Positions 16,296 through 23,483 of a stretch of 29,562 nucleotides of DNA are shown here, one piece after another (position 1 is the first letter of the stretch; every line of letters starts with the position of its first letter). The position numbers and the translations under genes are program-made. The DNA comes from a virus: positions 1 through 29,562 of the IMG/VR virus record IMGVR_UViG_3300021599_001169. One strand, 5' to 3'. Under the pieces are notes generated by a model that saw nothing but the letters and a program-made list of their open reading frames with translations, had not been told where the DNA came from and did not search any database.

Positions 16296-17470
16296 CCTTG
16301 TTTAATGCAGTCTACAATATATTGTCTATCATCATTATTAACCCACCATCCGATTGGGATTGAAATTACCTTACCAATCGTTCTATCTAAATTTGGTAAC
16401 AGAGAACGATGCTCTTTTACACAAGTATGAATATCGTTTCTTTCATGTACTTGTGAAACTGCGATACCACAATCTTTCATATGTTTCATGAAATCATTTT
16501 TTCTTTCAACTTTCATAGAATATATCCAGAAAGAACTGTCCATATCAGGATTTCTTTCTAACAAAGTTATACCTGCAACATTTTTTAATTCTTTATCATA
16601 AAACTTAGCATTATCCCTGTGCTTAGCAATAATTTCATCAACGTGTTTAAAATTCTCCATACCGATTGCAGCATTAACATCATTCATATGAAATTTAAAA
16701 CCCCACTCTTCGATATCGGCTTCACAACGGAAATCTTTTCTTGGTGAATCCCTATCAATACCATACCACCTTAATAAACGAGCTCTTCTATTCAACTCTT
16801 GATGCGGCACAAATAATAAACCACCATCAACAGACGTAATGTGTTTAATCGCTTGCAATGAGAATGTACAAATGTTACCGTGTGTCCCAATTAACTTACC
16901 CTTATACTTACTTCCCATTGCGTGAGCACAATCCTCAATAACTGCTGGCTTAAACCCATATAATCTCATTGATTTTTCTTGAATTAATCTTAACCTTTCA
17001 AGATCAACAGGATAACCACCCCAATGAACTACCATGATAGCTTTTGTTTTACGGGTTATCTTTCTTTCTAAATCATCTAAATCCATATTCAATGTATTTG
17101 GATCGATATCTACCCATTTAATTTTGAAATTATTAGCTAAAATAGGCCAATTAGTTGCTGTACATGTTAGTGGCGTTGTCAATACCTCATCACCATCTTC
17201 CATACCATTCCATATATTTTCTCTAATACCATAGCCATCAGCCTTGGTGAACGTGAATGGTTTTTTAATTAAGTGTAATGCTAAATGTTCAGCAGAAGTT
17301 GCTGCATTCATTGTTGAAATATAATCATGTTGAAAATAATTTCTTAAAACAGATTCAAATTCATCTACAACCGGGCCCTGACCAATAAATCCGCTATTAA
17401 GGACTTTTGCAACTTTTTCGGCGGCAGTATCTGCCATAAAAACCTTAAATAAGGGTATTTCTCGTTTCAT
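16289..17470 (-). CDS. DegT/DnrJ/EryC1/StrS-type sugar aminotransferase
   Basis: A 393-residue PLP enzyme of normal family length. It has NAATSAEHLAL (cofactor phosphate region), VIEDCAHAMGSKYKGK, and FSLQAIKHITSVDGG, where K209 should form the internal aldimine. The family transfers an amino group to keto-sugars bound to nucleotides, giving amino sugars for glycans. The start follows a promoter-like site in a 47-base gap, the largest gap in the core of this block. Downstream genes overlap or nearly touch, consistent with one operon running to 10520. Its keto-sugar substrate may come from the host or another phage gene; no 4,6-dehydratase is identifiable here. Confidence 0.85.
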   Translation of the reverse strand: MKREIPLFKVFMADTAAEKVAKVLNSGFIGQGPVVDEFESVLRNYFQHDYISTMNAATSAEHLALHLIKKPFTFTKADGYGIRENIWNGMEDGDEVLTTPLTCTATNWPILANNFKIKWVDIDPNTLNMDLDDLERKITRKTKAIMVVHWGGYPVDLERLRLIQEKSMRLYGFKPAVIEDCAHAMGSKYKGKLIGTHGNICTFSLQAIKHITSVDGGLLFVPHQELNRRARLLRWYGIDRDSPRKDFRCEADIEEWGFKFHMNDVNAAIGMENFKHVDEIIAKHRDNAKFYDKELKNVAGITLLERNPDMDSSFWIYSMKVERKNDFMKHMKDCGIAVSQVHERNDIHTCVKEHRSLLPNLDRTIGKVISIPIGWWVNNDDRQYIVDCIKQGW

Positions 17471-17484
17471 GTTCGTTTTTTTTA

Positions 17485-17515
17485 ATAATATAATTGTTTT
17501 TTATTGGAAAAACAA
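17485..17515 (-). promoter_or_regulatory. Promoter-like site (TTG-N20-TATATTAT)
   Basis: Read on the minus strand, TTG at 17515-17513 and TATATTAT at 17492-17485 are 20 bases apart. They lie in the short gap between the epimerase and aminotransferase genes and could start a transcript for the aminotransferase-to-glycosyltransferase operon. Confidence 0.45.
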
Positions 17516-17517
17516 CA

Positions 17518-18366
17518 TTATAAGCTTAAAATATAATGATTTAATTTATCCTTAGGGGACCAATTAAGTATTTTAAGCGAGTCGTCATTCTCTCTTTTAG
17601 TTACTCTATAATTTCCGGGTTGATCTGGCACATAAACACAACTTATGTTTGGGAACCTATTCTGAAACATTTTGTATACTTCGTTTATTGAATAGTTGAC
17701 CCCAGTACCAAATTCCCAAGCGTCTTCATGACTTAAATTGGAAACACCCACTTTATATAATCCATCCACAATGTCATCTACGTGAGTAAAATCTCTACGC
17801 TGCTCTCCATCGCCAACAATCGTGATTGGTTCACCATCCATCACCTGTCTTCTCCATATACCAATTACTGCAGCCCAATCACCATCAAGAATTTCCTTTG
17901 GCCCATAAACATTATAAAAGCGGCATATTTCTGCTTTAAGCCCATAAGCTTTTTTATATAATTTAAAAATTTCTTCGCCCATATGTTTAAAGCAAGCATA
18001 TGGTGATTGATATGGGTTGTGCCACCTTGAAGATGAACCCGAATAAATAACTTTAATATTATTTTTCTTTGCCCATTCAGCGACAGCAATACAACCCGAC
18101 GTGTTGACTCTGTATGTTTCCGATGGATTTTTAAAGGATGGTTGTATTCTAGATAATGCGGCCAAATGATATACCAAACCAAAGTCTTTATCCATTAAAT
18201 GTATTGACTCTATGTCACCCGATATGTAATTACAACCACCAACATGATTATTCTGGCTACCACTATCGTAGTTATCCAATGAATGAACATCATGACCTTC
18301 CCTGATTAATTTTTCAATTAGATTGCTACCAACAAACCCCGCACCACCTGTTACTAATATTTTCAT
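17518..18366 (-). CDS. NAD-dependent nucleotide-sugar epimerase/dehydratase-like protein
   Basis: The 282-residue extended SDR protein has GGAGFVGS at residues 7-14, HLAALSR, a serine-rich YSGSSS (S111-113) and Y123-A-C-F-K127, the full catalytic Y-x3-K pair. GDGEQRRDFTHVDDI and RFYNVYGP are typical of UDP-glucose/GlcNAc 4-epimerase relatives. Lengths of epimerases are usually near 310-340, so this one is somewhat short. It overlaps the upstream glycosyltransferase by 4 bases. It could supply or isomerise the sugar used by the aminotransferase; the exact reaction cannot be fixed. Confidence 0.8.
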   Translation of the reverse strand: MKILVTGGAGFVGSNLIEKLIREGHDVHSLDNYDSGSQNNHVGGCNYISGDIESIHLMDKDFGLVYHLAALSRIQPSFKNPSETYRVNTSGCIAVAEWAKKNNIKVIYSGSSSRWHNPYQSPYACFKHMGEEIFKLYKKAYGLKAEICRFYNVYGPKEILDGDWAAVIGIWRRQVMDGEPITIVGDGEQRRDFTHVDDIVDGLYKVGVSNLSHEDAWEFGTGVNYSINEVYKMFQNRFPNISCVYVPDQPGNYRVTKRENDDSLKILNWSPKDKLNHYILSL

Positions 18367-18986
18367 AGAGTACTGTAGTATGTGTTTTGTTTTTCTTGTT
18401 TTTTAATGTCTTTATAATGAAGGATACAAAAATCATCATCATCTTCCGGTAGTATTGAATAAAACTTACCACCAACAATTCTTTCATGAACTTTACCTTC
18501 CCACATTAACCCCTTTTTATAGAGTCTACCTTGATAGTCGGGAAAGTTGATTCTATTTTTATTATCTACCTTCCATCTCCATTGCTTTATATGTTCTTCT
18601 GTTATCCCGTTAACAGTATTAATTCTTGGAAAATAAAATAAATCGATCTCATCATTTAATTTAATCACCTCATCAATGTTTTTTACCAACGATTCACTAA
18701 GCATTTCATCAGCATCTAGTTGGAAAATATAATCACCACCACAATAATCATTTAATTTATTCTTCCAGTCTGCAAAATTATTATCGAAATCAAATGATCT
18801 CCATGTTTGAACATTAGGCAGTTTATTAAATTCTAATAGAAAGTTGAGGACTCTTTCATCTCCATTTTTACTATCATATAAAATGACAATCTCATCATTA
18901 ATTCTTTTGTTCTTAATTAAGAATGGGACCAATCGCATTATTTCCTCATATTCATTACATACTGTGATTGCAAAACTAATTTTCAT
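18363..18986 (-). CDS. Glycosyltransferase, family 2 (WaaE-like)
   Basis: A 207-residue protein starting MKISFAITVCNEYEE with FQLDADEML as the DxD-type motif and VHERIVGG later, as in WaaE/KdtX-like family 2 enzymes. The frame continues upstream to 19181, but that part overlaps a convincing small gene and looks non-coding, so the ATG at 18986 is chosen. It overlaps the small gene by 11 bases and the epimerase by 4. Probably soluble and part of the glycan pathway. Confidence 0.8.
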   Translation of the reverse strand: MKISFAITVCNEYEEIMRLVPFLIKNKRINDEIVILYDSKNGDERVLNFLLEFNKLPNVQTWRSFDFDNNFADWKNKLNDYCGGDYIFQLDADEMLSESLVKNIDEVIKLNDEIDLFYFPRINTVNGITEEHIKQWRWKVDNKNRINFPDYQGRLYKKGLMWEGKVHERIVGGKFYSILPEDDDDFCILHYKDIKKQEKQNTYYSTL

Positions 18987-19275
18987 TTTTTTCTCTTGTG
19001 AATATTTTAAATTCTTTACCTGTTTTAGTGTCTTTAAAGACGATATTTGTGTTTGTTTGATTTGTAAGTGTGAAACTAATCTTAGCATCATTACCACTGT
19101 AATATTCTCTCGTTGATGCAAATACATGTGGTTCATTATCATCAAACTGAAAACACCATTCGCAGTGTTTGAATGTACCATTATTGGGGGTAATAAATAA
19201 ACTACTGCTTGATGGAGGCGATAATCTTAGTATTGGGTCTAGAGTTGTAGATTTATTTTTTTTAGACTTAGCCAT
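18976..19275 (-). CDS. Small protein of unknown function within the glycosyltransferase block
   Basis: A 99-residue protein with a basic start (MAKSKKNKS), a Pro/Ser stretch, then beta-type sequence (AKISFTLTNQTNTNIVF) and two cysteines in HCEWC. No signal peptide or membrane segment. It begins 15 bases after the upstream glycosyltransferase stop and overlaps the next gene by 11. A small virion or decoration protein is conceivable, as is an accessory of the glycosyltransferases. I do not recognise it. Confidence 0.65.
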   Translation of the reverse strand: MAKSKKNKSTTLDPILRLSPPSSSSLFITPNNGTFKHCEWCFQFDDNEPHVFASTREYYSGNDAKISFTLTNQTNTNIVFKDTKTGKEFKIFTREKNEN

Positions 19276-19290
19276 TTTATTTAATTTTAT

Positions 19291-20331
19291 TTAGTTTAGG
19301 TAAAATAATTTCTTTTTGCTTCGGTTGCTCAACAACATATGGTTTAATGATTTCTTGACACCAATCATAATTGCTTTATCCATTGGTAAGAAATCTTTAT
19401 GTCCAGACCAATTAGATGCAATCACAGGCTTACCAGTCATCGTGAATTCTAATAATGGTCTTCCAAATCCTTCACCCTTTGTTAAAGAAACCATTGCTTT
19501 TATTTTTGGATGATTATATAATTCATTCATCTCAGAATTTGATAACTCACCAAATAACAAATAAACCGTTGGTGGGGTTTTTATATCGTTAACAACATCT
19601 TTTATCTTTTTACTTAATTCTTCTCTTTGTTTAATTGAGAAAGTTGCTGCAGATGTTTTCAAAACAAGAGCTGGTTTGTTTTCGTAGTTAGAAAACGCTT
19701 GACAAAAAGATCTGATTAACATACCAACATCTTTTCTGTCCTGCCCGATATTTCCTTTTAACCAATGCCCAACAAATAAAAACGCAAAGTCTTCTTTAAT
19801 ATCTAAATCTATTCCATTGTATTGATTATTAAAAATTTTATCATCAACACCTTCGAATAGAACTGAAACAGGTTTAACAATTCTGTGTTGTGTAATTAGT
19901 TTACCAGTATTTTTTTCATTCTCATTGTAAACTGTTGATAATAAAACATTTGCAGAAAATTCAGATGTTGTGATTATTAAATCCATTTTATTACAACCAT
20001 CAATCCATTCTTTAGGAGCAACAGTTGTTTCAATACCAGCTGTTATTCCTATGTTAAATTTACCAACTCTTTGAAATTCATTTGGGACTGTTACCTGAAC
20101 ATAAACATCTGGCGTTCCAGCTAGTGATGTTACTATATTTGATTCAATCCACTTATGAAATAGATTATCATTTTCTAATGCTGTTAATGGTGTTGACCCC
20201 CAACCACAGCTATCTATTTTTATATCAAACAAATCCATTTGATACAATGCTTCTAATAAATCTCTTGAGTGGGAACCATATCCACTTCTAGTTTTTACTG
20301 GTCCTCTAAATAATAAAAACGGTTTACTCAT
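19291..20331 (-). CDS. Glycosyltransferase, GT4-like (GT-B), possibly frameshifted at the C-terminus
   Basis: The 346-residue protein has a GT-B layout: an N-terminal domain with GPVKTRSGYGSHSRDLLEAL, and a C-terminal domain with FLFVGHW and KGEGFGRPLLEF...GKPVIASNWSGH, the E-x7-E nucleotide-binding region of retaining family 4 enzymes. After KAIMIG the sequence becomes an unusual basic tail (SLNHMLLSNRSKKKLF). The -1 frame is open from 19375 to a stop at 19277 and gives a Pro/Glu/Lys-rich tail (PYVVEQPKQKEIILPKL) that looks more like real coding sequence and ends two bases from the next ATG. A frameshift or small deletion near 19345-19375 is likely. The core motifs are unaffected. It overlaps the upstream glycosyltransferase by 4 bases. 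Confidence 0.75.
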   Translation of the reverse strand: MSKPFLLFRGPVKTRSGYGSHSRDLLEALYQMDLFDIKIDSCGWGSTPLTALENDNLFHKWIESNIVTSLAGTPDVYVQVTVPNEFQRVGKFNIGITAGIETTVAPKEWIDGCNKMDLIITTSEFSANVLLSTVYNENEKNTGKLITQHRIVKPVSVLFEGVDDKIFNNQYNGIDLDIKEDFAFLFVGHWLKGNIGQDRKDVGMLIRSFCQAFSNYENKPALVLKTSAATFSIKQREELSKKIKDVVNDIKTPPTVYLLFGELSNSEMNELYNHPKIKAMVSLTKGEGFGRPLLEFTMTGKPVIASNWSGHKDFLPMDKAIMIGVKKSLNHMLLSNRSKKKLFYLN

Positions 20332-21686
20332 ACAATTTTATATAAATCAAATCTTTTTCTTGGGGTCCAATTATTAAACACTTCTTCGATACCCTCAATC
20401 ATTTTATCACACATTATTTTATTAGATAGGTTACTCAACATGAATTCCCTACCCTTCAAACCAATTTGTTTTCTTTTCTTCTTGGTAAATGAATACATTT
20501 TACCAATAGCTGTTGCCACTTCTTCATCATTTACACGATCATCAAAGATGTATGGTGTTGGGACAGATCCATTTAAATTAATCGCTGCTGGCCAAATAGG
20601 GATAACCCATTCACCATGTTTAGTTGCCCCATGAATTCTTCTGTTGTGTAATGTCCCAAAAGAAATATAACTATTTTCATCATAACCAAACCCCATTTGA
20701 TCTTGTAAACCACCAGTAACATTCGCAATGATCGGCGTACCAGCCATCAATGATTCGGCAGTCGTTAACCCAAACCCTTCGTTATTTGCAATATTGATTG
20801 TACAATCAACAAGATTATAAATTTCATTTAATTTATCTTGCTCGAGTTTAAGCCCGGTAAACTTAACATCGTATGGGCAAACTGCTTCAATTACCGCCGG
20901 TAGGTCAGTACCATTCTCATCAACAGCGGCAGTATGCATTAATAACAAACACCTATCTGCTTTTTCTTTTGGTAAACTATCACAGAAAAGTTTGAAAGAA
21001 TAAATTACATCTGATGGTTGTTTTCTTCTTATGTTCCTATTATTATAGAATAAAATAAAATCATATTCTTTTTCACCATAAACAATTTTCTTTACATCAT
21101 CAGACACTTTATCCAAAGGTTTGAAAGTTTCTGGATTAATCCCGTGAGGAACATATTTTATCTGCCAATCCTCTAGTGGCTTCCATGTAGAACCATTCTC
21201 CATTTTACCAACCCTGTGAACAATACCATATGTTTGTTTAGATATACAGCCTAACCAATCACAACTTTCATAATAATTTCTATTGTATTTTGGATCTGGT
21301 AAATCATCCCATATATGATAAAATAATATTGGTACCTGTTGTCTAATTTCATGTTCATTTTCATAAAGCCACTGCCAATAATGTGGGTCTGTGAAATGAA
21401 GAATCGCATCTGGCTCTTCGTCGGCAATCAGTTTTCTTAAAATGCCAATATCACCATAACCGTTGTAAGGGATAACCTTTAGGTTTGCATCTAATACTCC
21501 AGTCCTTTTTCTAATATCGTCATTGATATCAACAATTTTACCAATCTCTGGATGTTTGATTGCTGCACCTAATTGTACCCAATCATATTTGTGAACTGTA
21601 CCTAAGACAATTTCTTTTGACATTGTAGCAATTCCACTTGTCATCCTTAAATCATCTGACAATAATAATATTTTCTTTTTTTTCAT
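20328..21686 (-). CDS. Glycosyltransferase, family 4 (GT-B)
   Basis: A 452-residue protein. LLLSDDLRMTSGIATMSKEI near the start and a second domain with FILFYNNRNIRRKQP and NNEGFGLTTAESLMAGTPII show a family 4 retaining glycosyltransferase, with the two glutamates of the donor-binding motif. A charged C-terminus ends in FDLYKIV. It lies 3 bases after the small RHH-like gene and overlaps the next glycosyltransferase by 4, so the two GT-B enzymes are co-expressed and perhaps act in sequence. Donor and acceptor are unknown. Confidence 0.85.
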   Translation of the reverse strand: MKKKKILLLSDDLRMTSGIATMSKEIVLGTVHKYDWVQLGAAIKHPEIGKIVDINDDIRKRTGVLDANLKVIPYNGYGDIGILRKLIADEEPDAILHFTDPHYWQWLYENEHEIRQQVPILFYHIWDDLPDPKYNRNYYESCDWLGCISKQTYGIVHRVGKMENGSTWKPLEDWQIKYVPHGINPETFKPLDKVSDDVKKIVYGEKEYDFILFYNNRNIRRKQPSDVIYSFKLFCDSLPKEKADRCLLLMHTAAVDENGTDLPAVIEAVCPYDVKFTGLKLEQDKLNEIYNLVDCTINIANNEGFGLTTAESLMAGTPIIANVTGGLQDQMGFGYDENSYISFGTLHNRRIHGATKHGEWVIPIWPAAINLNGSVPTPYIFDDRVNDEEVATAIGKMYSFTKKKRKQIGLKGREFMLSNLSNKIMCDKMIEGIEEVFNNWTPRKRFDLYKIV

Positions 21687-21689
21687 TAA

Positions 21690-21887
21690 TTAAAACTTTG
21701 ATCCAGTATGCGCCAATCCGCTATGATTATTAATCTTTTCTCTAAACTCTTCATTTTTGTTATAAAGGTCCATAGTTCTATTAACCAGCTTTTGAAAATT
21801 CATGGAACCATCAATTGTGGTAATTTTGAATTTTTTGTAAACGTCTTCCAATACCGTTACACTTGTAAGTTTTGTGTTTGTTTTCAT
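21690..21887 (-). CDS. Small ribbon-helix-helix-like protein
   Basis: A 65-residue protein: a short strand (TKLTSVTVLE), then two predicted helices (DVYKKFKITT and NFQKLVNRTMDLY), the order of ribbon-helix-helix DNA-binding proteins. It is the first gene of the glycosyltransferase block after a hairpin, where a small regulator would fit. The sequence upstream contains TATAAATA (21909-21902), which matches the T4 late promoter but also arises often by chance in AT-rich DNA. The fold is inferred from pattern alone. Confidence 0.6.
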   Translation of the reverse strand: MKTNTKLTSVTVLEDVYKKFKITTIDGSMNFQKLVNRTMDLYNKNEEFREKINNHSGLAHTGSKF

Positions 21888-21928
21888 TTTAAATATTTAT
21901 TTATTTATATATATACTGATAACCAATA

Positions 21929-21966
21929 AAAATATCGGACTTTTAAAAAATTATGTCCGATATTTT
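21929..21966 (-). terminator. Perfect 12-bp inverted repeat, probable terminator
   Basis: AAAATATCGGAC (21929-21940) is an exact inverted copy of GTCCGATATTTT (21955-21966), with a 14-base AT loop. On the minus strand it starts two bases after the stop of the small gene at 21968, and the stem ends in a T-run. This is the only strong intergenic hairpin in the window and separates the small-gene transcript from the glycosyltransferase block. Confidence 0.65.
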
Positions 21967-21967
21967 A

Positions 21968-22132
21968 TTATAATTCCTTTTTCTCAATCATCTCTCGAAG
22001 CTGAATTGCCACTTGTACAATTTGCTCTTGCGCCTGCTCTTGCAATTGTTGATTAGCTTGTTCCGTCTGAGTTGTTTGTGAAGTTGTTGTTTGAGTCGTT
22101 TCAGTGTTCTTTTTTTTGCAACCGCATCCCAT
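21968..22132 (-). CDS. Small Cys/Lys-headed, Gln/Thr-rich protein
   Basis: A 54-residue gene. The protein starts MGCGCKKKN, continues with a Thr/Gln-rich stretch and ends in a helix (VQVAIQLREMIEKKEL). It has a promoter-like site upstream, a clear start and a hairpin directly after the stop, so it looks like its own transcription unit. The CxC followed by lysines might bind metal. I recall similar short proteins in other phages but cannot verify it. Confidence 0.65.
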   Translation of the reverse strand: MGCGCKKKNTETTQTTTSQTTQTEQANQQLQEQAQEQIVQVAIQLREMIEKKEL

Positions 22133-22176
22133 GTGAATATCTTTTTAAATAAATAGTTTATTACTGCTAATTTTGA

Positions 22177-22207
22177 ATAATATAAATTTTTTTTTCATAA
22201 AAACAAA
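22177..22207 (-). promoter_or_regulatory. Promoter-like site (TTTG-N19-TATATTAT)
   Basis: On the minus strand TTTG at 22207-22204 and TATATTAT at 22184-22177 are 19 bases apart, a good fit to the Bacteroidota -33/-7 pattern. It lies directly after the DUF192 stop and 44 bases before the start at 22132. Confidence 0.5.
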
Positions 22208-22209
22208 GT

Positions 22210-22566
22210 CTAAACTGGATTATATTTCGTACCCAGGTAAAGATTCGCTTGGTCACCTTCTTTAAAACTTTCACAAGTCCCAGAAGGAAACTCAAAAACG
22301 TGGTCAGCAGCCCCATGATAACGCTTACAGTTATCCCCAGAGCAGGGTTGGCAATCTCTATGGATTTTATTTATTCGTCCATTTAGAACAAAAACAATAT
22401 CCAGTGGAATTAAACAATCTTTCATCCAGAAAGTATGATTACCTCTCTTTAATTTAAATCCCATACAACCATCTAAACTATCTCTACCTTGCATACCTCT
22501 TTGAATGTCTTCAGGGGAAGACATCAGTTCAACAGGGAATTTTTGACCATTTACACTTAGTTGCAT
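22210..22566 (-). CDS. DUF192 family protein
   Basis: The 118-residue protein matches the DUF192 pattern: RGMQGRDSLDGCMGF, then NHTFWMKDCLIPLDIVFV and a Gly-Arg-Ile turn, ending with FEFPSGTCESF and GDQANLYLG. Proteins of this family are small beta-rich domains of unclear function, found in bacteria and in many marine phages. Members are often secreted; here there is no signal peptide, so it should stay in the cytoplasm or virion. Several cysteines (CQPCSGDNC) are extra. It faces away from the gene at 22631. Confidence 0.8.
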   Translation of the reverse strand: MQLSVNGQKFPVELMSSPEDIQRGMQGRDSLDGCMGFKLKRGNHTFWMKDCLIPLDIVFVLNGRINKIHRDCQPCSGDNCKRYHGAADHVFEFPSGTCESFKEGDQANLYLGTKYNPV

Positions 22567-22582
22567 AATAATAAATACTTTG

Positions 22583-22614
22583 TTTGTTTTTTTGGTTTTT
22601 TTTACTTATTATTG
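22583..22614 (+). promoter_or_regulatory. Promoter-like site (TTTG-N20-TATTATTG)
   Basis: In the 64-base divergent gap, TTTG at 22583-22586 and TATTATTG at 22607-22614 are 20 bases apart; the -7 box differs at one position from TAnnTTTG. The start at 22631 follows 16 bases later. It would drive the 22631-25792 group. Confidence 0.4.
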
Positions 22615-22630
22615 AATAAAACTTCTGAAT

Positions 22631-22921
22631 ATGGATTTAACAGCAGAAATAGTAAATTACAATAAAGTAAAGGATATTGTCCTAAACAAACTAGTGGAAG
22701 AAGAATTACTAGATGAATCTGACGCAGAAGAGTTTCGCGAAAGATGCCAAGTACTTGTTTACAAAGGAAAATGGTTTAATAAATGGTTTGACAAGAATGT
22801 TAAAGCCGAACAACCGGATGCTGACGCCAATAGTTATTATATCCGCATGATAGAACTAAAAGAGCGTGAAGACGACGTTGATAAACTTTTAAGAAGAACA
22901 ACAGGAAATTATGACGAATAA
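22631..22921 (+). CDS. Small acidic protein of unknown function
   Basis: A 96-residue charged, helical protein (VKDIVLNKLVEEELLDESDAEEF), with a central YKGKWFNKWFDKN and a charged C-terminal helix (IELKEREDDVDKLLRR). No membrane segment. It opens the plus-strand group of small genes and overlaps the following gene by 11 bases. Function unknown. Confidence 0.65.
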   Translation: MDLTAEIVNYNKVKDIVLNKLVEEELLDESDAEEFRERCQVLVYKGKWFNKWFDKNVKAEQPDADANSYYIRMIELKEREDDVDKLLRRTTGNYDE

Positions 22922-23126
22922 AGAACCAAAATATTTAACAGACTTCTTTGTATATAAAAAGAAATTTCACTGGTTTTTATTACCAACAATTGTTTTTTTT
23001 TACAGAGAAGATGTTTTTTTTGAAACAGGAATCACATCACCAGCGATTGGAATATCATTTCGTTGGTTAATATTTTTTGCAGGTATACAAATTCAAAAAA
23101 ACATTTATTACACAAATGGAAAATAA
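22911..23126 (+). CDS. Small hydrophobic protein of unknown function
   Basis: A 71-residue protein with two hydrophobic stretches (FHWFLLPTIVFFY and ISFRWLIFFAGIQIQ), suggesting membrane association. Start and end overlap its neighbours by 11 bases each, as expected in this compact group. It could be an envelope or lysis-related protein; there is no decisive motif. Confidence 0.6.
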   Translation: MTNKEPKYLTDFFVYKKKFHWFLLPTIVFFYREDVFFETGITSPAIGISFRWLIFFAGIQIQKNIYYTNGK

Positions 23127-23481
23127 GGACACAAGCATTAGACTTATTATTGGTGCGGCTATAATCATAGTCTTAACAATTATTGCAATCCGCAAACCAA
23201 ATGATATAATTGCACCACAGCCCCATTATGTTTGTAAAGAAGATTCATTACATAAAGTAATTGATTCTTTACAAACCGAAATCTTTTATTTGGAGGACGG
23301 ATTTGACGATAAAGAACATCGTTATGAGAACGTGATAAGCGAATATGAAATTGGGTTATCTTATTTAAAAGATTATCATCCAGACGCGTATAAAGATTTC
23401 CATAGAATAATTGGAATGAAAGAGAGATACACCCGTGAGTTGGATAGGGAAAATAAAAAAAGACTGAAAAGTAATTATTAA
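23116..23481 (+). CDS. Single-pass membrane protein with charged outer domain
   Basis: The 121-residue protein has a short N-terminus, one membrane segment (LIIGAAIIIVLTIIAI, about residues 9-24) and a long charged, helical domain that would lie outside the cytoplasm. This N-in, single-anchor, helical layout resembles an inner-membrane spanin, but there is no proof. The ATG at 23116 is chosen over an earlier start at 23077 because it puts the membrane segment at the N-terminus. Confidence 0.65.
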   Translation: MENKDTSIRLIIGAAIIIVLTIIAIRKPNDIIAPQPHYVCKEDSLHKVIDSLQTEIFYLEDGFDDKEHRYENVISEYEIGLSYLKDYHPDAYKDFHRIIGMKERYTRELDRENKKRLKSNY

Positions 23482-23483
23482 TA

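Noticed and set aside
18987-19181. Longer N-terminus for the glycosyltransferase ending at 18363
   Set aside because: The extra 65 residues precede the normal GT-A start (MKISFAITVCNEYEE) and overlap a better small gene on the same strand.
21902-21909. Exact T4 late promoter motif TATAAATA on the minus strand
   Set aside because: An 8-base AT motif is expected several times by chance in DNA this AT-rich, and other late genes here lack it, so it is only mentioned, not called.
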